Shown here piece by piece: positions 33,809 to 41,940 of a stretch of DNA of 64,000 nucleotides. The notes beneath the pieces were generated by a model. The model was not told where the DNA came from. It saw only the letters and a list, made by a program, of their open reading frames with translations, and did no database searches. The DNA comes from DATGMB01 sp035293845 (GTDB lineage Bacteria; Acidobacteriota; Terriglobia; Bryobacterales; Bryobacteraceae), in assembly GCA_035293845.1 (NCBI GenBank), contig DATGMB010000240.1, positions 1 to 64,000 on the forward strand, read 5' to 3'. Every line of letters starts with the position of its first letter. The stretch's first letter is position 1. The translations under genes were made by a program, and so were the position numbers.

Positions 33809-34576
33809 GTGCGAGTCTCGATCCTGATCCCGGTTTATAACGAGTTCCCCACGCTGCCGCTGGTGCTGGAGCGCGTCATCGCCGCGCCGCTCCCGGCCGG
33901 ATGCGAAAAGGAGATCGTGGTGGTGGACGACGGCTCGACCGACGGCACCACGGACCTGCTCGACCGCCTGAAGACCGATGAGCGCTTCGCCATCGTGCAC
34001 GTCCACCATTCCGTCGTGAACTTTGGAAAGGGCGCCGCCCTTCGCATCGGCATTGCCAAGGCCAGCGGCGATGTCATCCTGGTGCAGGATGGCGATCTGG
34101 AGTACGATCCTCGCGACTACGTCAAAGTGCTCCAGCCGCTCGTCGAAGGCGCCGCCGACGTGGTCTACGGATCGCGTTTCCGCGGCGGCGTGCGGGGCAT
34201 GAAGTGGTCGAACTGGCTGGCCAACCGCATTCTGACGCTGGCCGCGAACGTCCTGTACCGCGCCGCCATCACGGACGAGGCCACCGCGTACAAGGCCTTC
34301 CGGACCTCCTTGCTACGATCGATCCGTTTGCGCGCGATGCGTTTCGAATTCTGCCCGGAGGTCACCGCCAAAGTGCGCCGCCTGGGCCACACGATCCACG
34401 AAGTGCCGATCTCCTACAGCCCGCGCGGCATCCTGGACGGCAAAAAGATTCGCGCCCGCGACGGCTACGAAGCGCTCTGGACGCTCATCCGCTACCGCTT
34501 CGCCTCCGTCCACTCCTTCTCGGCCGCGCCGGCGCCGCAGAGCACGACGAAAACCGCGCTCAGCGGCGTGCGATAG
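33809..34576 (+). CDS. Family 2 glycosyltransferase (dolichyl/polyprenyl-phosphate sugar synthase-like)
   Basis: I choose the GTG at 33809 (AGAGG 5 nt upstream), giving MRVSILIPVYNEFPTLPLVL; an earlier TTG at 33788 is possible. The 255 residues show GT-A motifs: VVVDDGSTDGTTDLL, NFGKGAALRIG, VILVQDGDLEYDPRDY and YGSRFRGG. It lacks membrane helices at the C-terminus. Enzymes of this type move a sugar from a nucleotide donor to a polyprenyl phosphate, the donor for membrane GT-C transferases such as the convergent gene that overlaps it by 17 bases. Confidence 0.88.
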   Translation: MRVSILIPVYNEFPTLPLVLERVIAAPLPAGCEKEIVVVDDGSTDGTTDLLDRLKTDERFAIVHVHHSVVNFGKGAALRIGIAKASGDVILVQDGDLEYDPRDYVKVLQPLVEGAADVVYGSRFRGGVRGMKWSNWLANRILTLAANVLYRAAITDEATAYKAFRTSLLRSIRLRAMRFEFCPEVTAKVRRLGHTIHEVPISYSPRGILDGKKIRARDGYEALWTLIRYRFASVHSFSAAPAPQSTTKTALSGVR

Positions 34577-35882
34577 CCGTTCTCGCCCGGCGCGCCTTCC
34601 AAAGAAAATCGCCCGCCACGACGGCCACGAACAGGATTTCCAGGTCCACCGTGGTGCGGTACCGCGGCTCGCCCATGTCGAACAGGCAGCAGATCGCCGC
34701 GGTGTACAGGATCGTGGCCATCCCGGCGGCAAAAATGAACCGCTGCGCCGTGTTCTCCAGCCACTCCGGCACGGGCAGCGCCCGCCGGCCCAACCACAGT
34801 CCGGCCCAGACGACGAACACCGGCCAGAAGACGAATGCGAGCCCCACCTGCGCCGCCATGCTCACCGCGCGCAGGGCCCGGCCCTGGTTGGTCTGCTTGC
34901 TGAGGTCCGGGAACCAGAAGTGCACGAACCCGCGCCCTACCTCCTCGAGGTAAGCCAGCGGGTGTCCCAGGATCAGGCGCACAAACACGTCCCGCTCGTA
35001 GCGGGCCAGTTGCTGGCGCGTCATGCCCTTCATCCGCCCGAGCTCGTCGCGCGTATACAGGCTGGTCCAGTAGATATTGCGGTTGGGGTTGCCGTATGCG
35101 GCGTTGCGGGTGGCCACCAGCACATCCCGCAACTGGCGGTCCGGAATGTCTTCATAAAGGGTGACCGTCCGCGTCCCCAGGTGGAAGCCGACGGTGTAGG
35201 TCAGGCCGGGATCGTGGAACCGCACGAAATTGTTGGCCATCACACCGCCGACGATCAGGCAGTACGGCGCCATCAACCAGGCGGCCATCCGAACGCCGCG
35301 CCCGCCGAAATAGACGGCGAGCAGCGCCATGAGCACAAGCGGCAGCAGTTGATTCTGCGGACGCGTCAGCGTGGCCAGAGCGAAGGCCGTCCCGCTGAGG
35401 GCCAGCCGCCACGGGGCGCGGCGGCCCGGCCATAGCCCGGCGAATCCCGCGGCCACCAGGAATTCGAAAAGCCCTTCGCTCAGAATGTACGCGTCCTTCT
35501 GGACGAAGCCCGGCAGCACGGCGATCGCCGCGAACAGCGCAATGAGTACCCCGTTCACACCCATCGCTGCCAGCACCCACGCGAGCAGTCCCACGGCTGC
35601 CAGGTGTAGCGCCAGCGAGAGCAGGAAGAAGCCGCGCCCCGTTCCCGCCAGGAGCACGAACAACGGCAGCCCGGGCGTGCGCGGCTGCTGGATTTCGAAA
35701 TGGCCGGTAGCGATCGCCCGCGCCGCTTCCAGGTACTCCGGCGTATCGGTGGCGTGGAACGGCGCATCTTTCCACACGGCGGCGTAAAACGCCGTGACCA
35801 GAGCGGCAAATAGAATGGCCGCAGGAACCGCCCATCGGGAGCGGGGCTGGCGGATATGGGAAGCGATCGCTGGCGCCGTCAC
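34560..35882 (-). CDS. Polytopic membrane glycosyltransferase-like protein (GT-C/ArnT-like)
   Basis: The GTG start at 35882 is supported by GAGGAG 5 nt upstream; a longer frame to 36089 has no start signal. The 440 residues carry about ten hydrophobic helices. After the first comes DAPFHATDTPEYLEAARAI, an acidic loop as in GT-C transferases that use lipid-linked sugars. LATLTRPQNQLLPLVLMALL and the loop LYEDIPDRQLRDVLV follow. I infer sugar transfer to a lipid or protein outside the inner membrane; the acceptor is unknown. Its 3' end overlaps the convergent GT2 gene by 17 bases. Confidence 0.75.
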   Translation of the reverse strand: MTAPAIASHIRQPRSRWAVPAAILFAALVTAFYAAVWKDAPFHATDTPEYLEAARAIATGHFEIQQPRTPGLPLFVLLAGTGRGFFLLSLALHLAAVGLLAWVLAAMGVNGVLIALFAAIAVLPGFVQKDAYILSEGLFEFLVAAGFAGLWPGRRAPWRLALSGTAFALATLTRPQNQLLPLVLMALLAVYFGGRGVRMAAWLMAPYCLIVGGVMANNFVRFHDPGLTYTVGFHLGTRTVTLYEDIPDRQLRDVLVATRNAAYGNPNRNIYWTSLYTRDELGRMKGMTRQQLARYERDVFVRLILGHPLAYLEEVGRGFVHFWFPDLSKQTNQGRALRAVSMAAQVGLAFVFWPVFVVWAGLWLGRRALPVPEWLENTAQRFIFAAGMATILYTAAICCLFDMGEPRYRTTVDLEILFVAVVAGDFLWKARRARTAIARR

Positions 35883-36275
35883 TCGTTCTCCTCGATTCGG
35901 TGGCGGGCCGCGGGCGAGTAAAAACCGGACGTCCACGCGGACGGCACAGGACTTGAGCGATCCGGCCCGTAATATTGCTCCCGCCAGAATATCCCGAATC
36001 TCCCGAATGGCAACGTCAGTGAACGGCCAATGTGTTCGCGCGACCACTCGCCTGCCCGGCAAAGCCGGCCGGTGCGTGCGTGCGCGCACGCCTCAGCCGC
36101 CGATTCCGGCTCGGTTCTCACGTGTCGGGCAAAAGTCGGAGAAGGTTACTGTAACCCGCTCGTCCGTTCCGAAGTTTTGGTAAACCGCTTGCAACCTGTC
36201 TAGCCAGTTTGCGGCAGCGAGTGCCTGCCGCAAGTCAAGCGCTGCTTCGACGAGAACAAAGGAGTTGCACAAGGT
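35883..36275. promoter_or_regulatory. Leader/control region upstream of the sortase substrate gene
   Basis: No gene is seen in 393 bases. Two clear elements occur: a 13-bp palindrome GGTTAC-T-GTAACC at 36144-36156, and a 9-bp hairpin TTGCGGCAG (36209-36217) / CTGCCGCAA (36225-36233) with a 7-nt loop, 43 nt before the ATG. AAAGGAG at 36258-36264 is the Shine-Dalgarno. The palindrome may be an operator and the hairpin an mRNA stabiliser or attenuator. Confidence 0.5.
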
Positions 36276-36926
36276 ATGAAAATCGGAACCATGATTCTCG
36301 CAGCGGGTATCACGGCCTTGGGGCTCGCTACGCTCCTAACCCCCGGCAAAGCCCAGGGCCCGCTGTACGATCGCGTGGATGTCCACATCCCCTACAGCGT
36401 GACCGTCGGCGACAAGACGCTACCGCCGGGAGATTACGTCATCCAGCAGATGCGCGACCAGGGCGGTGGAAGCCGCGTACTGTTGATCTACTCGGAAAAT
36501 GGCACCAGATTCGAAACGTCGGCGATGACGATTCCCGCTCTGGACGTGAATACGCCCGAGCACACCTCGGTCGTGCTGCATCATTTCGGACCGGACTATT
36601 ACTTCGACAGGGTCTGGATTCAAGGAAAGGACTACGGCTACGAATTCCCGCTCCCGGCGGCTGTGAAGATGCGTGAGAAGGAGAGGATGGAGCCCGTCAC
36701 GCTCGCCGCCACGTACTCCACGGTGACCGAGCAGGCGCCTCCGGCCGCTCCGGAATCGACGCCCGCACCGCCGGCGCCGACCACCACCGCGCCGCCGCCT
36801 CCGGCCCCCGCTCCGGCACCGGCACCGGCTCCCGCAATCCCGAAGACTTCCGCCGGCTGGCTCATGATGCTGCTGGGCGGCAGTTCGCTTTCCGGCGTCG
36901 GCCTCGCGCTGCGCCGCAAACGGTAA
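36276..36926 (+). CDS. Exported protein with C-terminal sortase sorting signal
   Basis: The 216-residue protein has a signal peptide (MKIGTMILAAGITALGLATLL, cut near KAQ) and a compact beta-rich domain with IPYSVTVGDKTLPPGDYVI and YYFDRVWIQG. A Pro/Ala-rich spacer at about 151-187 (repeated PAPAPAP) leads to the C-terminal anchor: IPKTS at 188-192, a hydrophobic stretch LMMLLGGSSLSGVGLAL, and the basic end RRKR. That is the order of a cell-wall sorting signal; IPKTS resembles the LPNTA motif of class D sortases. The sortase gene starts 45 bases downstream. The N-terminal domain is common in Acidobacteriota but I know no function for it. A leader hairpin and operator-like palindrome precede the gene. 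Confidence 0.8.
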   Translation: MKIGTMILAAGITALGLATLLTPGKAQGPLYDRVDVHIPYSVTVGDKTLPPGDYVIQQMRDQGGGSRVLLIYSENGTRFETSAMTIPALDVNTPEHTSVVLHHFGPDYYFDRVWIQGKDYGYEFPLPAAVKMREKERMEPVTLAATYSTVTEQAPPAAPESTPAPPAPTTTAPPPPAPAPAPAPAPAIPKTSAGWLMMLLGGSSLSGVGLALRRKR

Positions 36927-36971
36927 CGCCAATCGAAAACACGAGCGCCCCGAATCCAAAGGACCTGGCCC

Positions 36972-37628
36972 ATGTCACGCAAGCGGCTCAATACGATCTC
37001 CTTCCTGCTGATCGCCGCGGGCGCGTTTTTCCTGCTATGGGGCGCTCGTGAATATATCGGTTCCCTCACCGGCCAGGTCGAAGCCGAGCACGAATTTGAG
37101 CAATCGCTGTCCACAGGCTCTCCACCGCCCGAAGTCTCCGAATCTCCCAACACGGATTCCGAACCTCCCCTGCTCGAGACGGAGCCCGCGCCAACCCCGG
37201 CCCCCGCGCGTCCCAAACCCGGCGAGACCGTCGCCAAGCTGACGATTCCCCGTCTCGATGCCAAGCTGTACGTGGTGGAAGGCGACCGCATGGCCGATCT
37301 CCGCCGCGGCCCCGGCCACCTCATCGGCACGGCCATGCCGGGCGTCAACGGCAACTGCGTCATCGCGGGCCACCGCGATACCCACTTCCGCGTGCTCAAG
37401 GATATCCGCAAGGGCGACGACATCATCATCGAGACGTCCGCCGGCGAATACCTCTATCGCGTCCGCTCCGAGCGTGTGATCTCGACCGAGGACACCGAAG
37501 TCCTCGATCCTACCCCCGATGCCGAGCTCAGCCTGATCACCTGCTATCCGTTCTATTACGTCGGCAACGCCCCGGAGCGCTTCCTGGTGGAAGCGCAGCT
37601 CGTCGGCGCCATCCGTTCGTCGTCGTAA
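36972..37628 (+). CDS. Class D-like sortase (transpeptidase)
   Basis: The 218-residue protein has one N-terminal membrane helix (TISFLLIAAGAFFLLWGA), a disordered Pro/Glu-rich stretch to about 82 and then the sortase barrel: GETVAKLTIPRLDAKLYVVE, RRGPGHLIGTAMPG. Catalytic residues are H134 in AGHRDTHF, C191 in LITCYPF and R203 in PERFLVEA. It would cut the T-S bond in the signal of the upstream protein and join it to an amine. In a diderm the acceptor is unclear. AAAGGA precedes the ATG. The stop TAA forms part of the alaC -10 element. Confidence 0.93.
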   Translation: MSRKRLNTISFLLIAAGAFFLLWGAREYIGSLTGQVEAEHEFEQSLSTGSPPPEVSESPNTDSEPPLLETEPAPTPAPARPKPGETVAKLTIPRLDAKLYVVEGDRMADLRRGPGHLIGTAMPGVNGNCVIAGHRDTHFRVLKDIRKGDDIIIETSAGEYLYRVRSERVISTEDTEVLDPTPDAELSLITCYPFYYVGNAPERFLVEAQLVGAIRSSS

Positions 37629-37631
37629 AAT
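37626..37631 (+). promoter_or_regulatory. -10-like TAAAAT of alaC, leaderless geometry
   Basis: TAAAAT overlaps the sortase stop codon and ends 8 nt before the alaC ATG. No Shine-Dalgarno is present, so alaC probably has its own leaderless transcript. Confidence 0.5.
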
Positions 37632-37639
37632 AGCGGGTA

Positions 37640-38824
37640 ATGCAACCCACCTCGGATGAGTATTACCGGATACAGAAGCTCCCCCCGTACGTCTTCGCCG
37701 TCATCAACGAGATGCGCGCCAAGGCGCGCGCCGCAGGGATCGATGTCATCGATCTCGGCATGGGCAATCCGGACGGCGCCACGCCGCGCGCTGTGGTGAA
37801 CAAGCTGGTCGAAGCCGCCCGCAACCCCCGCAACCACCGCTACTCGCAGTCGCGGGGCATCCCGAAGCTGCGCGAGGAGATCGTCCGGCGCTATCGCGAC
37901 AATTACGGCGTCGAGCTCGATGCCGAGCGCGAAGCGATCGTGACCATTGGCGCCAAAGATGCCCTGGCGCATCTGCTCTTCGCCGCTCTCGGCCCCGGCG
38001 ACGTGGTGGTTTCGCCCAATCCCGCCTACCCCATCCACCAGTACGGCGTCTTCATGGCGGAGGGCCACGGCTGCATGCTCCCTATGCCCACCGCCGCCGA
38101 ATTTCTGGAGCGGCTTCACGATCTCTTCCGCACCTCGACGCGCAAACCCAAATTTCTGCTGATCTCCTTTCCGCACAACCCGACCACGACGTGCGTGGAT
38201 CTCGATTACCTGCGCGAAATCGTCGAGCTCGCCCAGCGCCACGGCACGATGATCATCCACGATTTCGCCTACGCCGATCTCGGTTTCGACGGCTATCGGG
38301 CACCCAGCATTCTGCAGGTGCCCGGAGCCAAGGAAGTGGCCGTGGAGATCTTCTCCATGTCGAAGAGCTACAACATGGCCGGCTGGCGCGTCGGATTCTG
38401 CCTCGGCAACCCGCGCCTGATCGCCGCCTTGGCCCGCATCAAAAGCTACCTCGATTACGGCGTGTTCCAGCCCATCCAGATCGCCTCGATCATTGCCCTG
38501 CGCGAGTGTGAAGAAGATACGCGCAAGATCTGCGCGATCTATCAAAGACGCCGGGACGTTCTGGTGAGCGGCCTCAAGCGCGCCGGCTGGCCGGTGGAGA
38601 AACCGCGCGGCTCGATGTTCCTTTGGGCGCCGATTCCGGAGCGGTTTCGCTCGCTCGGCTCGCTCGAATTCGCCAAGCTGCTGCTCGAAAAAGCGCAGGT
38701 CGCGGTCTCGCCGGGTATCGGCTTCGGCCCCATGGGCGAGGGCTTCGTTCGCTTCGCGTTCATCGAAAACGACCAGCGCCTGCGCCAGGCCACGCGCTCG
38801 ATCGGGCATTTCCTGAAGCACTAG
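37640..38824 (+). CDS. alaC: Class I aminotransferase, AlaC-like (glutamate-pyruvate)
   Basis: The 394 residues follow the AlaC/diaminopimelate-aminotransferase-like group: KLPPYVFAVINEMRAKARAAG, DLGMGNPDGATP, HRYSQSRGIPKLREEI, SFPHNPTTTCVD, IIHDFAYADLGFDGY and the PLP lysine in FSMSKSYNMAGWRVGF. The likely reaction is transamination between alanine/pyruvate and glutamate/2-oxoglutarate. Length and ends are normal. It is transcribed separately from the sortase unit and is followed 29 bases later by an ECF sigma gene. Confidence 0.9.
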   Translation: MQPTSDEYYRIQKLPPYVFAVINEMRAKARAAGIDVIDLGMGNPDGATPRAVVNKLVEAARNPRNHRYSQSRGIPKLREEIVRRYRDNYGVELDAEREAIVTIGAKDALAHLLFAALGPGDVVVSPNPAYPIHQYGVFMAEGHGCMLPMPTAAEFLERLHDLFRTSTRKPKFLLISFPHNPTTTCVDLDYLREIVELAQRHGTMIIHDFAYADLGFDGYRAPSILQVPGAKEVAVEIFSMSKSYNMAGWRVGFCLGNPRLIAALARIKSYLDYGVFQPIQIASIIALRECEEDTRKICAIYQRRRDVLVSGLKRAGWPVEKPRGSMFLWAPIPERFRSLGSLEFAKLLLEKAQVAVSPGIGFGPMGEGFVRFAFIENDQRLRQATRSIGHFLKH

Positions 38825-38837
38825 CGCGCGCCCGCGC

Positions 38838-38843
38838 TACAAT
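38838..38843 (+). promoter_or_regulatory. -10-like TACAAT of the sigma-factor gene
   Basis: TACAAT ends 10 nt before the GTG start of the sigma-factor gene, with no Shine-Dalgarno between. This suggests a leaderless or nearly leaderless transcript. Confidence 0.45.
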
Positions 38844-38853
38844 ACAAGCGGCC

Positions 38854-39360
38854 GTGTCCCGCGATGACATCCTCGTTCTCCTCCGTGAAAGGATTGTCCG
38901 CTTCGCGGCATCTCATCTATCGAGGGACGCCGCCGAGGACCTGGCGCAAGAGGTGCTCATGGTGCTGCACGAGAAATACCCCCACCTCGACCGCGCCGAA
39001 GACCTCCTGCCTCTCTCGCTCCAGATCGTGCGGTTCAAAATCATGAGCCTGCGCCGCAAGGCAGTCCGCCGCGGCGAGTATACCCAGGTGTCCGTCACGG
39101 ATATCCCGCTGCCCGACCTCGATCACAACCCGGCCGACTCGTTGGAACGCAAGCAGATGCTCGAGCGCCTGGCGCGCGCGTTCTCCCAACTCGGCGGACG
39201 CTGCCGGGAGTTGATGCGCCTCAAGCTCGAAGGGCGCAGCTTTCCGGAAATCCAGAAAATCCTCGGCGCGCGCTCCCTGAATACCGTCTACACCTGGGAC
39301 CACCGCTGCCGCAAAAACCTGCTGGAATCGCTGGGCGGCGATTGGGAGGGGCGCCGATGA
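38854..39360 (+). CDS. ECF-type RNA polymerase sigma factor
   Basis: The GTG at 38854 gives a 168-residue sigma-70 family protein with only regions 2 and 4. Region 2 reads ASHLSRDAAEDLAQEVLMVL and LQIVRFKIMSLRRKAVRR. Region 4 reads AFSQLGGRCRELMRLKLEGR, SFPEIQKILGARSLNTVYTW and CRKNLLES. It would direct polymerase to a dedicated promoter set. The next gene, a membrane protein whose ATG overlaps the stop (ATGA), is the expected anti-sigma factor. Confidence 0.88.
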   Translation: MSRDDILVLLRERIVRFAASHLSRDAAEDLAQEVLMVLHEKYPHLDRAEDLLPLSLQIVRFKIMSLRRKAVRRGEYTQVSVTDIPLPDLDHNPADSLERKQMLERLARAFSQLGGRCRELMRLKLEGRSFPEIQKILGARSLNTVYTWDHRCRKNLLESLGGDWEGRR

Positions 39361-40604
39361 ACCCGCGCGACATCGAAAAGCTCCTCGGCGGATATGCCGC
39401 CGGCACCCTCACCGATGCCGAGCAGCAGGCCCTCTGCGAAGCGGCGCTCCACGATCAGGCCCTCTTCGATGCGCTCCTGCGCGAGCAGCCCCTGCGCGAC
39501 CTTCTGCGCGACCCCGCCTCGCGCGAGCGCCTGCTGGCGGCTCTCGATCCCCCGCCGCGCCGTGCCTGGCTTTGGCGCCCGGTCGCGGCCGCCCTCGCGA
39601 TGGCCGCCATCGCCGTGGTCGCGGTGTCGATCGCCCGCCGTCCGCGCCCGGTCCTGATATCGAGAGCCGTTCAGCCGGCGGCCCCCGCTGTTAGCGGGAA
39701 GCCGCAGGCGGCAACGCAACCCCCCGTGGCGCATACCGATAGCCTGCGCGCTGCGGCCGATGCGCCGGTACAACAGAAGCAACCGCGGCCCCTGGCTCGC
39801 GCGCGCAGCATGGCCCCCGTCGCGGCGCCGTCCCCGCCAGCTGCTCCGGCGCCGGCAGCGCTACCGGTTCCTGCCGCCGCCGGGAACACGTTCGCTGCCG
39901 CATCCGCGCCCCCGCCGGCCGGCGACGCCGGCGCGAGCCTGCAAGGAGTCGTCCGCGATCCGACCGGCGCCGCCATCCCCGACGCCACCGTCGTCGCCAT
40001 CAACAAATTCACCGCCGAATCCGCCCAAGCTTCCACCAATCCCGCCGGACGATACGAGTTCTCCCGGCTCCGTCCTGGAATCTATAGCCTGAGCGCGCAT
40101 GCCCGCGGCTTCAGTCCCACCGCCATCAAGGAAGTCCCCGTCCAGGCACAGGCCGCCCGTGACCTGATGCTCCAGGTCGGGTCCAAGGCCGAATCGGTGG
40201 AAGTCTCCGCCGCCGCTCCGCTCCTCGCCGCCGCGGCGCGGAGGGTCTCTGCGGCAGCGCTGGCCCTGCGCTACTCCATCCTTCGCCGCGATGCGGCCGG
40301 CCAGTTCGTCGACGCATCCCTCGCCGATCTTCATCCCGGCGATGTCGTCGAGCTGCGCATCACCGCTCAGCAGAACGGTTATCTCTCGATCGGCGGCGGG
40401 CTCCCTGTGGCCCTGACCGCGATGGCGCCTTACACAACTTCGTCCTTCACAGGGCCGTCCGAGCTGAAAATCATCTTCGCCACGCAGCCGCAGCGCGAGG
40501 CGCCGCTCGCGGTTCCCGCGGCCGCGAACTGGCAAAACGGCGAATTCCTCGTCGCCGCGCGCCAACCGGGTCAGCCGCTGGTCTTCACCGTCAAGCTACC
40601 GTAG
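39357..40604 (+). CDS. Putative anti-sigma factor with carboxypeptidase-regulatory-like domain
   Basis: The 415-residue protein is coupled to the sigma gene. It has a cytoplasmic N-terminal anti-sigma-like region (DIEKLLGGYAAGTLTDAEQQ, ALHDQALFDALLREQPLRDL) without the HCC zinc motif, one membrane helix (LWRPVAAALAMAAIAVVAVS), a Pro/Ala-rich periplasmic linker, and a CarboxypepD_reg beta-sandwich (GVVRDPTGAAIPDATVVAIN, GRYEFSRLRPGIYSLSA). The distal domain is PGDVVELRITAQQNGYLSIG. The beta-sandwich is typical of acidobacterial TonB receptors and is unusual in an anti-sigma factor; it may sense an envelope ligand. The 3' end overlaps the convergent GT4 gene by 14 bases. Confidence 0.75.
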   Translation: MNPRDIEKLLGGYAAGTLTDAEQQALCEAALHDQALFDALLREQPLRDLLRDPASRERLLAALDPPPRRAWLWRPVAAALAMAAIAVVAVSIARRPRPVLISRAVQPAAPAVSGKPQAATQPPVAHTDSLRAAADAPVQQKQPRPLARARSMAPVAAPSPPAAPAPAALPVPAAAGNTFAAASAPPPAGDAGASLQGVVRDPTGAAIPDATVVAINKFTAESAQASTNPAGRYEFSRLRPGIYSLSAHARGFSPTAIKEVPVQAQAARDLMLQVGSKAESVEVSAAAPLLAAAARRVSAAALALRYSILRRDAAGQFVDASLADLHPGDVVELRITAQQNGYLSIGGGLPVALTAMAPYTTSSFTGPSELKIIFATQPQREAPLAVPAAANWQNGEFLVAARQPGQPLVFTVKLP

Positions 40605-41646
40605 ACCGCGCGCCGGTCCCCGCCTCCAGAAATTGCCGGGCCACGCGCGGCGCATCGAACCGCGCGACCCGCTCCAGGCCCGCGCGCGCCTGCGCCTCGC
40701 GGTCCGCTTCCGACCGGTAAAGCCGCTCGATCGCCGCGGCCAGCGCCTCGGCATCGTCCGGCTCGGCCAGGGCTGCATGCGGCGCCACCTCCGGAATCGC
40801 GCCCGCCCGCGCGCCCACGATCGGCTTGCCGGCCGCCATCGCCTCGAGTAGCACGATCCCGAACCCCTCCTGCACGCTTGGCAGGCAGAACACCGAGGCC
40901 CGCCGGTATTCGCGCGCCAGCTCCGCGCGCGAAACGTCGCCCAGCCACTGCACCGCCGGCGCAAGCTGCAGATCCCGGGCCAGCCGCCGCCAGTCCGCCG
41001 CGCACGGCCCATTGCCCACGATTCGCACCGCCAGCTCCGGAATTCGCCCGCGCAGCCGCGCCGCCGCCCGCAGCAGCACGTCCACGCGCTTCCGCCGGTA
41101 GAACCGGCCCACGAACAGCACCGTGAAACGGTTGCCGCCGCCGGGTTCGTCCGCTTCCGCCAGCGCCCTCCGCCACTCCCCCAGGTCGATCAGCTCCGGC
41201 ACTACGGCCGGAGCGCATTGCAATCCGTAGAACTCCGCCGCCCGCTCCGCCGAATAGCGGCTCGTGGCGATCGCCCGCCCCGCCCGCTCCAGGTGCAGCC
41301 GCTCCCGCCGGGCCTGTGCGGACATGGTCCACCGCGTCAGCCCGCGCTCGAAGCGGGCTTCGTCGGCAATCACGCCCTTCAATGCCGCCACGTGCCCGGC
41401 TGCGCCCGCGATGCGGTACCCGTCCATATCGAATCCGACCGTCAGGTCGTGCTCCGGCGATATCCGCAGCCGGCGGTTGAAGAGCAGCCGCTCCGCCGTG
41501 TACACCGGCAGCCGCACCTGCGGCGTCTCGTAATTCACGCGATGTCCCAGCGCCTCGAGCGCGCGCCCCAGTACGGAAATCCCCACATAGGTTCCGCTGC
41601 CGCGGCGCACGTCGAGCGGTGTTGCTGTTAAGAATCGAATCCTCAC
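40591..41646 (-). CDS. Family 4 glycosyltransferase
   Basis: I choose the GTG at 41646 (MRIRFLTATPLDVRRGSGTY) because the ATG at 41682 overlaps a -10-like TATCAT and would precede the transcription start. The roughly 351 residues have the GT-B layout: an N-terminal acceptor domain, then FTVLFVGRFYRRKRVDVLLR, VRIVGNGPCAADWRRLARDL, and the donor motif EGFGIVLLEAMAAGKPIVGA. It transfers a nucleotide-sugar residue to a glycan or lipid; the target is unknown. It is convergent with the anti-sigma gene, 14-base overlap. Confidence 0.88.
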   Translation of the reverse strand: MRIRFLTATPLDVRRGSGTYVGISVLGRALEALGHRVNYETPQVRLPVYTAERLLFNRRLRISPEHDLTVGFDMDGYRIAGAAGHVAALKGVIADEARFERGLTRWTMSAQARRERLHLERAGRAIATSRYSAERAAEFYGLQCAPAVVPELIDLGEWRRALAEADEPGGGNRFTVLFVGRFYRRKRVDVLLRAAARLRGRIPELAVRIVGNGPCAADWRRLARDLQLAPAVQWLGDVSRAELAREYRRASVFCLPSVQEGFGIVLLEAMAAGKPIVGARAGAIPEVAPHAALAEPDDAEALAAAIERLYRSEADREAQARAGLERVARFDAPRVARQFLEAGTGARSTVA

Positions 41647-41864
41647 GTCGTCCGAACGCGGGCTCCTGGGCCCTATTACCATGATACCGGGCCAGTGTGG
41701 CCGGACCTCTTCCGTGATGTATCCGCCAACTCCCGTGCTCTGGTGCGCCGCTGCTCCGCATTCCGTCCCGTTGGCCCGCCCGGTTCGTGTATCTACTCAC
41801 GTCGTGGAGTCTTCCCCCATTGGTTCCGGGAGGTAAATAGCAAATCATTTTTGCTCTCGCCCGT

Positions 41865-41936
41865 TATAATCCCGTGCAGGCTGTCTGACAGACGATTCAC
41901 TAACTAACGAAACGACGGCCGCAATTTCGGAGGAGT
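41865..41936 (+). promoter_or_regulatory. Promoter and leader of the modular surface protein
   Basis: A perfect TATAAT lies at 41865-41870. The leader carries the small palindrome GTCTG-A-CAGAC (41883-41893) and a strong Shine-Dalgarno CGGAGGAG (41929-41936) 4 nt before the ATG. This contrasts with the leaderless starts of many neighbours and predicts high expression. The rest of 41683-41864 shows nothing recognisable. Confidence 0.6.
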
Positions 41937-41940
41937 ATTC

